33,624 nt of DNA from Ruminococcus callidus (lineage in GTDB: Bacteria > Bacillota > Clostridia > Oscillospirales > Ruminococcaceae), in the NCBI RefSeq assembly GCF_020709055.1, contig NZ_JAJFCK010000027.1, positions 1 through 33,624 of the forward strand, written 5' to 3'. This document shows, one piece after another, positions 1 through 6,833 of the stretch; within the stretch, counting starts at the first letter, position 1; every line of letters starts with the position of its first letter. Position numbers and translations under genes: made by a program. The notes below the pieces were generated by a model. The model made no database searches. It had not been told where the DNA came from and saw nothing but the letters and a program-made list of their open reading frames with translations.

Positions 1-1030
1 TCAGACTGCCTTTTCCACCGCCGGCTTTTCCGCAGCGAATCTTCAGTGTTTTCGGCGTATCCATCAACAGCGGAACATTTCCGCCGCCTGTTCCGCATCT
101 GGAAGTCAGTGTCTGTACTTTTCCGTTCTCAGAGATCTGAAGACGGCTGTCAGCAGGATGATTTTCCAGTACACAAGGCGGATGATGGGCTTCTGCACGA
201 AGGGTGGCAGTGCGTTCTTTCAGAATGTCTATGCGTTCTCCGCCCTGGTCACACAAGCACAAGCCTGCCGTTCCAGAGCTGTCCGCAGCACTTCCGGCAG
301 TTCTTTGCCACGCACGGAGGCTCTCCGCAGAATACCCTGACACACGAACCGTGCCGTCCCCTCTGTCACTTCGTGACATCTCCCCACACTGTGGGGAGTC
401 ACCTTCGGACTCAAATAGTATTTTTCCGGCACTTGTTCCGTCAAAATCTGCGACAAGAAAGATCCGTTTTCTTCGCTGGGGCACTCCCCAGTATTGTGCA
501 TCAAGAACTCTCCATGCGAGGGAATAGGATTCTGCCAGAATCTCTCCGGCTTTTGTCCATTTTCCCGCAGGTCGAGGAATTGAAATGCTGCTGTCTTTGA
601 CCGAACAGATGGCTTCGAGGACACAGCGGAAATCTTCTCCGCCGTTGGAAGAAAATGCTCCGGGGACGTTTTCCCAGACGATGTATCTTGGGTATTTGCC
701 ATTGCTTGCACACCTCATTTCTCGGATGATACGGATCGCTTCGTGAAACAGAGAAGAACGGCTGCCGTTCAGACCGGTTCTTTTTCCGGCGATGCTCATA
801 TCCTGGCATGGACTTCCAAAGGTGATGATGTCCACAGGCGGCAGCTTTGCACCATGCAGTCCGCTGATATTGCCGAAGTGTTGTACCTGCGGCAGCCGTT
901 TTTCTGTCACACGAATGGCAAACGGTTCGATTTCAGAAGACCAGATAGGCACAATGCCAGCTAACAGTCCGGCAAGCGGAAAACCGCCGCTGCCGTCAAA
1001 GAGGCTGCCAAGGGTGAGCGGTTTATTCAT
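1..1030 (-). CDS. DNA (cytosine-5) methyltransferase, partial (C-terminus off the left edge)
   Basis: Starting from the ATG at 1030 the minus strand stays open for all 343 codons to the window edge, so the gene is incomplete at its 3' end. C5-methyltransferase motifs appear in order: motif I SLFDGSGGFPLAG (about residues 9-21), motif IV GSPCQDMSIAGKRTGL with catalytic Cys75, motif VI ENV (120-122), and motif VIII QYWGVPQRRKRIFLV with the QRRKR core (185-189). The enzyme should transfer a methyl group from SAM to carbon 5 of cytosine in an unknown target sequence. Its start overlaps the end of the ParB-domain methyltransferase by 8 bases, so the two are translationally linked. The place beside the small terminase suggests a phage gene protecting phage DNA from host restriction; that role is inferred. 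Confidence 0.93.
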   Translation of the reverse strand, partial: MNKPLTLGSLFDGSGGFPLAGLLAGIVPIWSSEIEPFAIRVTEKRLPQVQHFGNISGLHGAKLPPVDIITFGSPCQDMSIAGKRTGLNGSRSSLFHEAIRIIREMRCASNGKYPRYIVWENVPGAFSSNGGEDFRCVLEAICSVKDSSISIPRPAGKWTKAGEILAESYSLAWRVLDAQYWGVPQRRKRIFLVADFDGTSAGKILFESEGDSPQCGEMSRSDRGDGTVRVSGYSAESLRAWQRTAGSAADSSGTAGLCLCDQGGERIDILKERTATLRAEAHHPPCVLENHPADSRLQISENGKVQTLTSRCGTGGGNVPLLMDTPKTLKIRCGKAGGGKGSL

Positions 1031-2282
1031 CAGGCTTTTCCACCTCTTTCACCAGTTCAGAGTATGCAATCTGCTTTCCATCCCGCACAACATATACACC
1101 ATCGGCATTTCCCGTATCTTCCACATACCGGCGAAGAATCACCGAGGCATATTTTTCATCCAGTTCCATGGTGTAACAGATGCGATTCATTTGTTCGCAA
1201 GCCATCAAAGTAGAACCGCTGCCGCCAAAGGTGTCCATTACCACGCCATTTTCCTGTGTAGAATTGCCGATGGGATAGCCAAGCAAGTCCAGCGGTTTAG
1301 AGGTGGGGTGATTGGCGTTGCGTTTCGGCTTGTCAAAATGCCAGATGGTCGTCTGCTTACGGTCGGAATACCAGTGATGCTTGCCATTCTGCATAAAGCC
1401 ATACAGCACAGGTTCATGCTGCCACTGATAATCCGAGCGTCCCAGCACAAGGCTGTCTTTTACCCAGATGCAGCAGCCTGCAAGATGAAATCCGGCATCA
1501 ATGAATGCTTTTCTGAAATTCAGCCCTTCGGTATCTGCATGGAATACATAGGCAGAGCCGCCTTTTTCCAGATGTTCTGCCATTCGCTGAAAGGAGGACA
1601 GCAGGAATGTATAAAACTCCTCGTTCTTCATGCTGTCATTCTGAATGGTAAGTCCGCTGGCACTCTTAAACGAAACGCCATATGGGGGATCGGTCAGAAT
1701 AAGATTTGCCTTGGTGTCACCCATGAGAGCAGATACATCTTCTGCAGATGTGGCATCACCGCACATCAGCTTGTGTCTGCCAACTGTCCATATATCGCCA
1801 CGCTGGACAAAAGCTGCTTTTTCCAGTGCAGTGGTGAGGTCGAAATCATCGTCTTTCACTGTGTCACCGCTGTTTGTATCAAACAAATCTGCAATTTCAG
1901 CTTCATCAAAGCCGGTCAGACCAAGGTCAAAACCGAGATTCTGCAATTCTTCCATTTCAACGGACAGCAATTCTTCGTCCCAGCCTGCGTCCAATGCCAT
2001 ACGATTGTCGGCAAGAATATATGCCTTTTTCTGTGCCTCTGTGAAATGGTCAACATATACACAAGGAACTTCTGTAATTCCTTCTTCCTTTGCTGCCATG
2101 ATGCGTCCATGCCCAGCAAGAACATTGTATTCCTTGTCAATGATGACAGGATTCACAAATCCAAACTCACGGAGGGAAGAACGGAGTTTCAGAATCTGTT
2201 CTTTATTGTGTGTACGAGCGTTATTTGCATAAGGCACTAACTTGTTGATGTCAACAAGCTGAAATTCTGTGGTCATTGTCAT
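1023..2282 (-). CDS. ParB-like domain fused to N4/N6 DNA methyltransferase
   Basis: A 419-aa two-domain protein. Residues about 5-100 form a ParB/Srx-like domain (LVPYANNARTHNKEQILKL, then AGHGRIMAA). Residues about 160-400 are a beta-class amino-methyltransferase: the catalytic DPPYGV motif comes first and the SAM-binding DTFGGSGST motif lies near the C-terminus. It should methylate adenine N6 or cytosine N4. Such ParB-methyltransferase fusions are common in Firmicutes phages near terminase genes. An SD-like AGAGGAGG precedes the start. A second ATG two codons later is equally possible. The first ATG overlaps the stop of the upstream 52-aa gene (ATGA). Target sequence unknown. Confidence 0.92.
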   Translation of the reverse strand: MTMTTEFQLVDINKLVPYANNARTHNKEQILKLRSSLREFGFVNPVIIDKEYNVLAGHGRIMAAKEEGITEVPCVYVDHFTEAQKKAYILADNRMALDAGWDEELLSVEMEELQNLGFDLGLTGFDEAEIADLFDTNSGDTVKDDDFDLTTALEKAAFVQRGDIWTVGRHKLMCGDATSAEDVSALMGDTKANLILTDPPYGVSFKSASGLTIQNDSMKNEEFYTFLLSSFQRMAEHLEKGGSAYVFHADTEGLNFRKAFIDAGFHLAGCCIWVKDSLVLGRSDYQWQHEPVLYGFMQNGKHHWYSDRKQTTIWHFDKPKRNANHPTSKPLDLLGYPIGNSTQENGVVMDTFGGSGSTLMACEQMNRICYTMELDEKYASVILRRYVEDTGNADGVYVVRDGKQIAYSELVKEVEKPDE

Positions 2283-2437
2283 CTGTAATTCCTCCTCTGC
2301 TGAATTCTGAGCATACCTCTTCGGGCGGCATCCATATTGCCTTTGACAGCCTGTCCTTTTATCGTGCGGTATTGCTGTTTGGTCATGTTGTTTCTCTGCT
2401 GTTTCAGTTCTCTCCAGAATTGAACATCTGCTTTCAT
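2279..2437 (-). CDS. Small conserved-type phage protein, 52 aa
   Basis: A short frame found by reading the gap between the small terminase and the methyltransferase. The product is basic and Gln/Arg-rich, beginning MKADVQFWRELKQQRNN and ending RRNYR. Its TGA overlaps the ATG of the downstream methyltransferase in an ATGA arrangement, and its ATG lies 8 bases beyond the stop of the terminase gene, so it fills the interval exactly as a translationally coupled gene would. No domain recognised. Function unknown. The ribosome binding site is weak (GTGAGA), which fits coupling. Confidence 0.7.
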   Translation of the reverse strand: MKADVQFWRELKQQRNNMTKQQYRTIKGQAVKGNMDAARRGMLRIQQRRNYR

Positions 2438-2444
2438 GTATTTC

Positions 2445-2969
2445 TCACTTTCTGCTTCTCAGTAATTTTTCCATCATATCTTCCTGCGGATTGCCCTGAA
2501 ATTCCACAGAGCAGTTTTCACGGACTATCTGAAAAATTTGATTCCAGATTTGGTTTGCCTGTTTCATGTAATTCTGTGACATCGCTACATAGGGAGAGGC
2601 AATTGCCGCACCAGTTGTAGGATGTTTGGAAATATATCCGTATTTGGTGACGATCTGCTCGCAGTGAATCCAACGGGAAATGCTCATGGCATACTGTTCC
2701 ACAAGCTGTCGGCTGACGATCTTCTCGCAGGAACGTTCTTTCAGCCATTGATACGTTTCTGTATACACATCATCTGCAAGGAGTTTTGTGCCGTCACGCT
2801 GTAATTCTTTCATGAAATCTCTGACAGGCGGTGTTTCAGCAGATTCTATATCCGCAGGCTGCATCATAACTTCTGCCGATTTTCCCTCAGCAATCTTCTC
2901 AGTGAGTGCTTTTCTCGGCCTGCCTGCACCCGGTCTTGCACCGCCTCGGTTTGTACCGTCTTTCGCCAT
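2445..2969 (-). CDS. Phage terminase small subunit, P27 family
   Basis: A 174-aa protein beginning MAKDGTNRGGARPGAGRPRK, the Gly/Arg/Pro-rich N-terminus common in small terminases. The helical body contains EQYAMSISRWIHCEQIVTKYGYI and ends at LRSRK, matching the P27 small terminase pattern (residues about 50-165). In the family this subunit recognises phage DNA at the packaging site and delivers it to the large terminase. The ATG at 2969 is preferred because GGGAGG lies about 10 bases upstream. A TTG 18 bases earlier would put that ribosome binding site inside the gene. It is the first gene after a terminator at about 3026-3052, so it probably opens the packaging transcript. The large subunit is not in the window. 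Confidence 0.87.
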   Translation of the reverse strand: MAKDGTNRGGARPGAGRPRKALTEKIAEGKSAEVMMQPADIESAETPPVRDFMKELQRDGTKLLADDVYTETYQWLKERSCEKIVSRQLVEQYAMSISRWIHCEQIVTKYGYISKHPTTGAAIASPYVAMSQNYMKQANQIWNQIFQIVRENCSVEFQGNPQEDMMEKLLRSRK

Positions 2970-3025
2970 GATGTCATCACCTCCCAAAAATCAAAGAAAA
3001 TCAAACAAAACTTAAAATTGGGCAT

Positions 3026-3052
3026 AAAAAATGCCGACTGCAAAAGTCGGCA
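3026..3052 (-). terminator. Rho-independent terminator after the HNH gene
   Basis: On the minus strand an 8-bp perfect stem (TGCCGACT/AGTCGGCA, arms 3045-3052 and 3032-3039) with a 5-base loop is followed directly by a T-run (3026-3031). It lies between the HNH stop and the small terminase start, separating replication/late-control genes from the packaging genes. Confidence 0.85.
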
Positions 3053-3207
3053 AAGTTAGCTGTTATCAGTGTTTTTCAGTATTTTTATCTCTGAGGGGTC
3101 AATAGGGTATTTGAATACCCGTTTTTGTGCGTGAGAGGGGACGCCGGTCTGTAAAAAATTCACAATTAGCGATTTTTATCCCCCCACCGGCAGCATTTCA
3201 GACACAA
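3053..3207. other. Non-coding gap between HNH gene and terminator; possible packaging site region
   Basis: No credible gene. It holds a small inverted repeat (GGGTAT/ATACCC, 3105-3120) followed by GTTTTTG on the plus strand, and the arms GCCGGT (3143-3148) and ACCGGC (3186-3191) flanking an AT-rich stretch beside a run of C. In HK97-like phages the cos site lies beside an HNH gene and the small terminase, so a cos site is possible here. Nothing in the sequence proves it. Confidence 0.3.
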
Positions 3208-3558
3208 TCAATACCGATAGACGGGATTTCGGTCTTCTGTCCACGTCTTGCGGTCATGGCAGGACTTGCAAAGAGCCTGCCAGTTGCTTTCATTCCACAT
3301 CAGATGCGGATCACCACGGTGAGGAATGATATGGTCGACCACGGTCGCTGCCGTGAACCGTCCCTGTGCTTTGCACCGCACACACAAAGGATGCCGGCGG
3401 AGGTATGCCTTGCTGACACGCTGCCACTTGCTGCCGTAGCCACGCTTGGCGGCAGATGGTCGGTCGGGATGCAGGGGCTGATGCTCTGCACAATACAAAC
3501 CGTCTGTCAAGTTGGGACAGCCGGGATGCTTACATGGTTTCAGTGCCTTCCTCGGCAT
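3208..3558 (-). CDS. HNH endonuclease, phage packaging-associated type
   Basis: A 116-aa protein starting MPRKALKPCKHPGCPNL. Zinc-binding cysteine pairs are visible (CKHPGC, CVRC, CKSC), and the HNH core reads VVDHIIPHRGDPHL then NWQALCKSCHDRKT. The family nicks or cuts DNA with a single metal ion. HNH proteins beside terminases, as in HK97, are known to help packaging cleavage, and the neighbouring small terminase fits that. The ATG at 3558 is chosen because a GAGGAG motif lies about 9 bases upstream. Longer upstream starts would put that site inside the gene. The start overlaps the end of the preceding sigma-like gene. Confidence 0.9.
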   Translation of the reverse strand: MPRKALKPCKHPGCPNLTDGLYCAEHQPLHPDRPSAAKRGYGSKWQRVSKAYLRRHPLCVRCKAQGRFTAATVVDHIIPHRGDPHLMWNESNWQALCKSCHDRKTWTEDRNPVYRY

Positions 3559-3946
3559 AGGGACACTCCTCACAGTCGAACTCACCGCCGCAGTCACAGC
3601 CCTTTTCCACCTTGATGCGCTTGAGGGCTTTCTTGTGGAGCTTCTTCACCCATTCGGTGGTGTCGCCCAGCTCATCGGCGATTGCCGCCCATGTTGCACC
3701 GTAGAAGTAGCGGAGGCGGAGCACCTCACGCTCATCAGCATTGGGATTCGCCATGATGATCTGTTCGATGTTACGCTTCATACGAATGGACTCGATAAGC
3801 TTCCAACGGGCATCGGTGAGGATTCCCTGTACCTCTTCGTCATTAAACTCCTCGGCGAGCTTCTTCCACTCGTTGTAGATAACGACCTGTTCACTGATAC
3901 GGGAACGAAGCCCTGTTGCGTTACGCATGACACTCTTTGCAAGCAT
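3530..3946 (-). CDS. Sigma-70 region 4-like phage transcriptional regulator
   Basis: A 138-aa protein starting MLAKSVMRNATGLRSRI. Residues about 75-120 hold a sigma region 4-like helix-turn-helix: DEREVLRLRYFYGATWAAIADELGDTTEWVKKLHKKAL. A short acidic tail has four Cys (CDCGG, CEEC) that could bind a metal. Proteins like this (RinA/ArpU-like) switch on late genes in Gram-positive phages; here it sits just before HNH and terminase, which fits late control. The ATG at 3946 has GGAGG 8-9 bases upstream. The longer frame from 4012 would contain that site. A promoter with a TATAAT box lies at 4030-4059. Confidence 0.8.
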   Translation of the reverse strand: MLAKSVMRNATGLRSRISEQVVIYNEWKKLAEEFNDEEVQGILTDARWKLIESIRMKRNIEQIIMANPNADEREVLRLRYFYGATWAAIADELGDTTEWVKKLHKKALKRIKVEKGCDCGGEFDCEECPYAEEGTETM

Positions 3947-4029
3947 TGTGTTTACCTCCATTTCATGGCATAAGAAAAGCCGCACGATGCTTTTCGGCAC
4001 TGACGGCTTCACTTGTATCTTAAATTTCC

Positions 4030-4059
4030 ATTATACAGTATATCACATTATTTTGTCGC
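4030..4059 (-). promoter_or_regulatory. Promoter for the sigma-like regulator
   Basis: On the minus strand a perfect -10 box TATAAT (4030-4035) is preceded, 18 bases upstream, by GCGACA (4054-4059), a four-of-six match to TTGACA. The gene start is about 85 bases downstream. The -35 is contained in one of the GCGAC repeats described separately, so repression or activation through those repeats is plausible. Confidence 0.55.
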
Positions 4060-4111
4060 ATTCAAGGGACATTCAGTCGCAATTAGTCGCATTCAGTCGC
4101 ATCCTGTCGCA
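4055..4111. repeat. Helically phased GTCGC repeats (GCGAC on minus)
   Basis: GTCGC occurs at 4055, 4076, 4086, 4096 and 4106. The last four are exactly 10 bp apart within near-identical decamers (ATTCAGTCGC, AATTAGTCGC, ATTCAGTCGC, ATCCTGTCGC). The first is 21 bp away, two helical turns, and forms the -35 of the promoter at 4030-4059. The array overlaps the last codons of the DUF1492 gene. Confidence 0.75.
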
Positions 4112-4520
4112 ACTTTTCATCCAACGCCGATACAGCCTTATCATGAAGCCGATAGATATGTTTTTTGCTGTATCCCATCTTGCCGGCAATCACCTCGAAG
4201 GATTCAAAGAACAAATATCTGCGTTCTAACAGTTTTCTGTAGCGACGGTCGTCCAGCTTTCCGATAGCATGTTCAATGTCAATCTTAATAGCGATCATTT
4301 TATCAATCAAAGCATCGGCTTCCTGTTCAAAAGCGATAACCTTGCAGATAGCTTTGCTGATTGCATCGGAGCCACCATTAGGAGAAGATCCGCCATTGTT
4401 TTCATAGCTGACACCTCTGCCATACAAATCCTGACGGAGTCTTTCAGCCTTTTCCATCTTGTCGTTAATCATTTGATTAAGCTCCCATGCCTGATTCAGA
4501 TATTCCTTTGCGTTCATCAT
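4083..4520 (-). CDS. DUF1492-family sigma-like phage protein
   Basis: A 145-aa protein. The N-terminal half is helical (NQMINDKMEKAERLRQDL). The C-terminal half resembles sigma region 4: RRYRKLLERRYLFFESFEVIAGKMGYSKKHIYRLHDKAVSAL. This layout matches the DUF1492 family, found in Firmicutes phages just before packaging genes and thought to act in transcription. It overlaps the preceding 77-aa gene (ATGATG start, 4-base overlap), so it is the last gene of the replication operon. Two sigma-like genes in a row is notable. The 3' end is made of the GCGAC repeats, so its last residues (DATECD) may be dictated by a DNA site. Confidence 0.82.
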   Translation of the reverse strand: MMNAKEYLNQAWELNQMINDKMEKAERLRQDLYGRGVSYENNGGSSPNGGSDAISKAICKVIAFEQEADALIDKMIAIKIDIEHAIGKLDDRRYRKLLERRYLFFESFEVIAGKMGYSKKHIYRLHDKAVSALDEKLRQDATECD

Positions 4521-4750
4521 GCTGCCTCCTTAACCATTCTGCGGATTCTCGCCATAAGTACGACCGTATCAATATCGCTGAGACTCTGCGCCCACTCGGA
4601 GCGAAAGAACTTCTCGTTCTCCGCAATTGCTACATCATCATGTTTTACGAGTGCATCCTTGTAGACGGTCGCTGCCGCTTCGATGATGGCAAGACCAAGA
4701 GCCTTGTAGGGATCGTATGCTGTAGATTTTCTTTCTTCAACCTGTATCAT
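4517..4750 (-). CDS. Hypothetical phage protein, 77 aa
   Basis: A helical protein beginning MIQVEERKSTAYDPYKALGLAII and ending RIRRMVKEAA. No domain recognised. Its start overlaps the helicase stop by four bases and its end overlaps the DUF1492 start by four bases, the packing seen throughout this operon, so it is almost certainly translated. Function unknown. Confidence 0.75.
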   Translation of the reverse strand: MIQVEERKSTAYDPYKALGLAIIEAAATVYKDALVKHDDVAIAENEKFFRSEWAQSLSDIDTVVLMARIRRMVKEAA

Positions 4751-6120
4751 TTCTTACCTCCAAGTTCTGCCTTGACCGCATCGATCAGTGCGTTTTGGGT
4801 TTCTTCCTTTTTCTGCAATGCCGACATGATTTTTCTGTCGATCGTGCCGGTTGTGATGATGTGCTGTATAATGACTGTCTTGGATTGCTGTCCCTGTCTC
4901 CACAGACGAGCGTTGGTCTGCTGATACAGTTCGAGCGACCATGTCAGTCCAAACCATATCAGCGTAGAACCGCCTGACTGAAGATTCAGACCGTGACCGG
5001 CACTTGCCGGATGTATCAGACCGACAGGAAGCTCACCTCGCTGCCAACGGGATATACTGTCAGCCTTATCCATTGTTGCGAACGGAATATGCAGCTTATT
5101 GAGCCTTTCCTGAATTCTCGCAAGGTCATGCTTGAACCAGTATGCCACGAGGACGGGCTTTCCATTGGCGGCTTCGATGATGTCCTCAAGAGCGTCAAGT
5201 TTTCGGTCGTGTATCGGAAGAATATCTCGGTCATCGGAATATATCGCACCATTTGCCATCTGGCTTAGTTTATTGGATAGACTTCCGGCATTGCTTGCGG
5301 TTACATCACCGTCGGGAAGCTCCAATACCAACTCCTCCTTCAATTCTTCGTAATGCTGTCTTTCTTCCTCGGACAGCTTCACGGTATATTCGGAGATTAT
5401 AAGTTCAGGCATATTCAGGTGGTCGGTGGATTTCATGCTTATCGTGATGTCGGATATTTTGTCATAGATCTGCTGCTCTGCATCGGGCAGAGGTCTGTAT
5501 GAATACACGATATTTCCATTTCGACGGTCGGGCAGGAAGTAATCTGTACGATATTTGCCGATGAATCTTCCAAGCCGCTGTCCCATGTCGAGCAATCGGA
5601 ACTCTGCCCATAAGTCCATCAGACCGTTGCTGGAGGGTGTACCCGTCAGACCTACCACTCGCTTTACTTTCGGACGCATTTTCATGAGAGACTTGAATCG
5701 CTTGGTGTCATGATTCTTGAAACTCGAAAGCTCGTCAATTATTAACATATCGTAGTTGAAAACCACGCCGTTTTCTTCGATGAGCCACTGCACATTCTCT
5801 CGGTTGATGATGTAGATGTCGGCTTGAGTTTTTAGTGACCTCAGTCGCTCTGCCTCAGTTCCCACCGCTACGCTGTAGGTCAGATTCTGAAGGTGCTCCC
5901 ATTTCTGGATTTCGGCAGGCCATGTATCCCGTGCCACTCGCAGAGGTGCGATCACGAGTACCTTGCTGATCTCGAAGTAGTCATATATCAACTCGTTCAC
6001 GGCGGTAAGTGTTGTGACCGTTTTGCCTAAGCCCATATCGAGGAGCAGAGCCGTTACGGGATGTGTTATGATATATTCGGCTGCATACCTTTGGTACTCA
6101 TGAGGTATGAATTTTTTCAC
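4747..6120 (-). CDS. SNF2-family DEAD/DEAH-box helicase
   Basis: A 457-aa superfamily 2 ATPase. The N-terminal RecA-like domain carries a Q-motif-like FIPHEYQRYAAEYI, the Walker A motif LLDMGLGKTVT (about 27-36), the Walker B motif LIIDELSSFKN (about 125-135) and motif III VGLTGTPSSNGL. The C-terminal domain has the motif V/VI region TNARLWRQGQ. This is the short helicase typical of Firmicutes phage replication modules, found next to VRR-NUC and the P4-type primase as here. It probably remodels DNA during phage replication or recombination; the exact substrate is not known. ATGA-type overlaps join it to both neighbours. Confidence 0.93.
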   Translation of the reverse strand: MKKFIPHEYQRYAAEYIITHPVTALLLDMGLGKTVTTLTAVNELIYDYFEISKVLVIAPLRVARDTWPAEIQKWEHLQNLTYSVAVGTEAERLRSLKTQADIYIINRENVQWLIEENGVVFNYDMLIIDELSSFKNHDTKRFKSLMKMRPKVKRVVGLTGTPSSNGLMDLWAEFRLLDMGQRLGRFIGKYRTDYFLPDRRNGNIVYSYRPLPDAEQQIYDKISDITISMKSTDHLNMPELIISEYTVKLSEEERQHYEELKEELVLELPDGDVTASNAGSLSNKLSQMANGAIYSDDRDILPIHDRKLDALEDIIEAANGKPVLVAYWFKHDLARIQERLNKLHIPFATMDKADSISRWQRGELPVGLIHPASAGHGLNLQSGGSTLIWFGLTWSLELYQQTNARLWRQGQQSKTVIIQHIITTGTIDRKIMSALQKKEETQNALIDAVKAELGGKK

Positions 6121-6404
6121 GGGTCATCACTTCCAATCTTATGAACTAACTCTGCAATATCTTTTTTATCATCCAGCACATAAACCTGAAAGCCCAATGC
6201 TCTAAGCTGTTTATGCCTTTTTAGCTGAATTTTTCTCGGAACATCTCCGGGAGCTTTTGTCTCAACAAAGGCGATCCTCCCTTTCGGCATCAAGACAATT
6301 CGGTCGGGAACACCGGATGTGCCGGGAGAAGTGAACTTCCAACAGAGACCTCCGACCGCCTTGACTGCATCACGAAGTTTCAACTCGATGTCCCTCTCAC
6401 GCAT
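6117..6404 (-). CDS. VRR-NUC domain nuclease
   Basis: A 95-aa single-domain nuclease starting MRERDIELKLRDAVKAVGG. The PD-(D/E)XK core is visible: an early Glu (RDIELKL), SGVPDRIVLMPKGRIAFVETKAPG with the D...ExK catalytic set, then a basic helix (RKIQLKRHKQLRALG). VRR-NUC proteins act as structure-specific nucleases, and in phages they sit between primase and SNF2 helicase, as here. The ATG at 6404 is chosen for the GAGGAGAG just upstream. The longer frame from 6578 is noise from the overlapping YozE-like gene. It overlaps that gene by 8 bases. Confidence 0.9.
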   Translation of the reverse strand: MRERDIELKLRDAVKAVGGLCWKFTSPGTSGVPDRIVLMPKGRIAFVETKAPGDVPRKIQLKRHKQLRALGFQVYVLDDKKDIAELVHKIGSDDP

Positions 6405-6648
6405 AGGCTCTCTCCTCGTACATTTTCCACACCGCTTTGAACACATCAATGCATTCCTGCGATGCCTCACGCTGATACACCAGATAGTCGTAAACGGCAT
6501 CATAGTTATCATCTTCCGGGAAGAAGTCATCCCTTGCCATGTCATAAGCCAGATCACCGGCAGGGTCATCATGCCCAAGAAAGCATTTCACTACCCAGCG
6601 GTGAAAGGCACTTCTCTTCGGTTTCTCACGTTCCATATATCTCATCAT
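6397..6648 (-). CDS. YozE SAM-like domain protein
   Basis: An 83-aa acidic protein. The pattern FHRWVVKCFLGHDDPAGDLA, then DMARDDFFPEDD, then a C-terminal helix ending VFKAVWKMYEERAYA matches the YozE SAM-like fold (a small helical domain, about 70 residues). The family's molecular role is not established; phage copies are common. It is the first gene after the repeat-rich gap at 6649-6833, so it may have its own promoter. It overlaps the VRR-NUC start. Confidence 0.75.
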   Translation of the reverse strand: MMRYMEREKPKRSAFHRWVVKCFLGHDDPAGDLAYDMARDDFFPEDDNYDAVYDYLVYQREASQECIDVFKAVWKMYEERAYA

Positions 6649-6833
6649 GTTAAAAACTCCTATTCTACGAGGTTTTTAGCTTTTGGTGACAGTCTACGAC
6701 AGTCATTTCTATACCCTTATATATAGATATTTTTTTACATTTTTCTCTCGCCTGCGTAAAGTAAGGATATGAGTGTCCTCGACTGTCACCTTGGCTATTT
6801 TTCTACCTTTTTTTGACTTCAAGGTGACAGTCG
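6649..6833. promoter_or_regulatory. Regulatory gap with repeated GGTGACAGTC motifs
   Basis: A 185-base gap between primase and YozE-like genes. A perfect 14-bp inverted repeat (CGACTGTCACCTTG at 6780-6793, CAAGGTGACAGTCG at 6820-6833) has a 26-base AT-rich loop and abuts the primase stop codon. A third GGTGACAGTC lies at 6685-6694, with GACAGTC repeated 10 bp on (6698-6704). Between them is an A/T-rich TATATATAAGG stretch (minus strand) that could hold a -10. The layout suggests an operator or RNA hairpin controlling the downstream helicase genes. The binding protein is unknown. Confidence 0.55.

Noticed and set aside
46..964. Several open frames on both strands (46-600 +, 229-711 -, 501-809 -, 743-964 +), suggesting a frameshifted gene
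   Set aside because: A single minus-strand frame from 1030 to the left edge encodes all cytosine methyltransferase motifs without a break; the others are shadows in wrong frames.
792..2240. 482-codon plus-strand frame
   Set aside because: Antisense to the ParB-methyltransferase gene, no ribosome binding site, no recognisable protein.
4055..4111. CRISPR array or iteron origin
   Set aside because: Units are 10 bp with no spacers and overlap a promoter -35; a regulatory array is the simpler reading.
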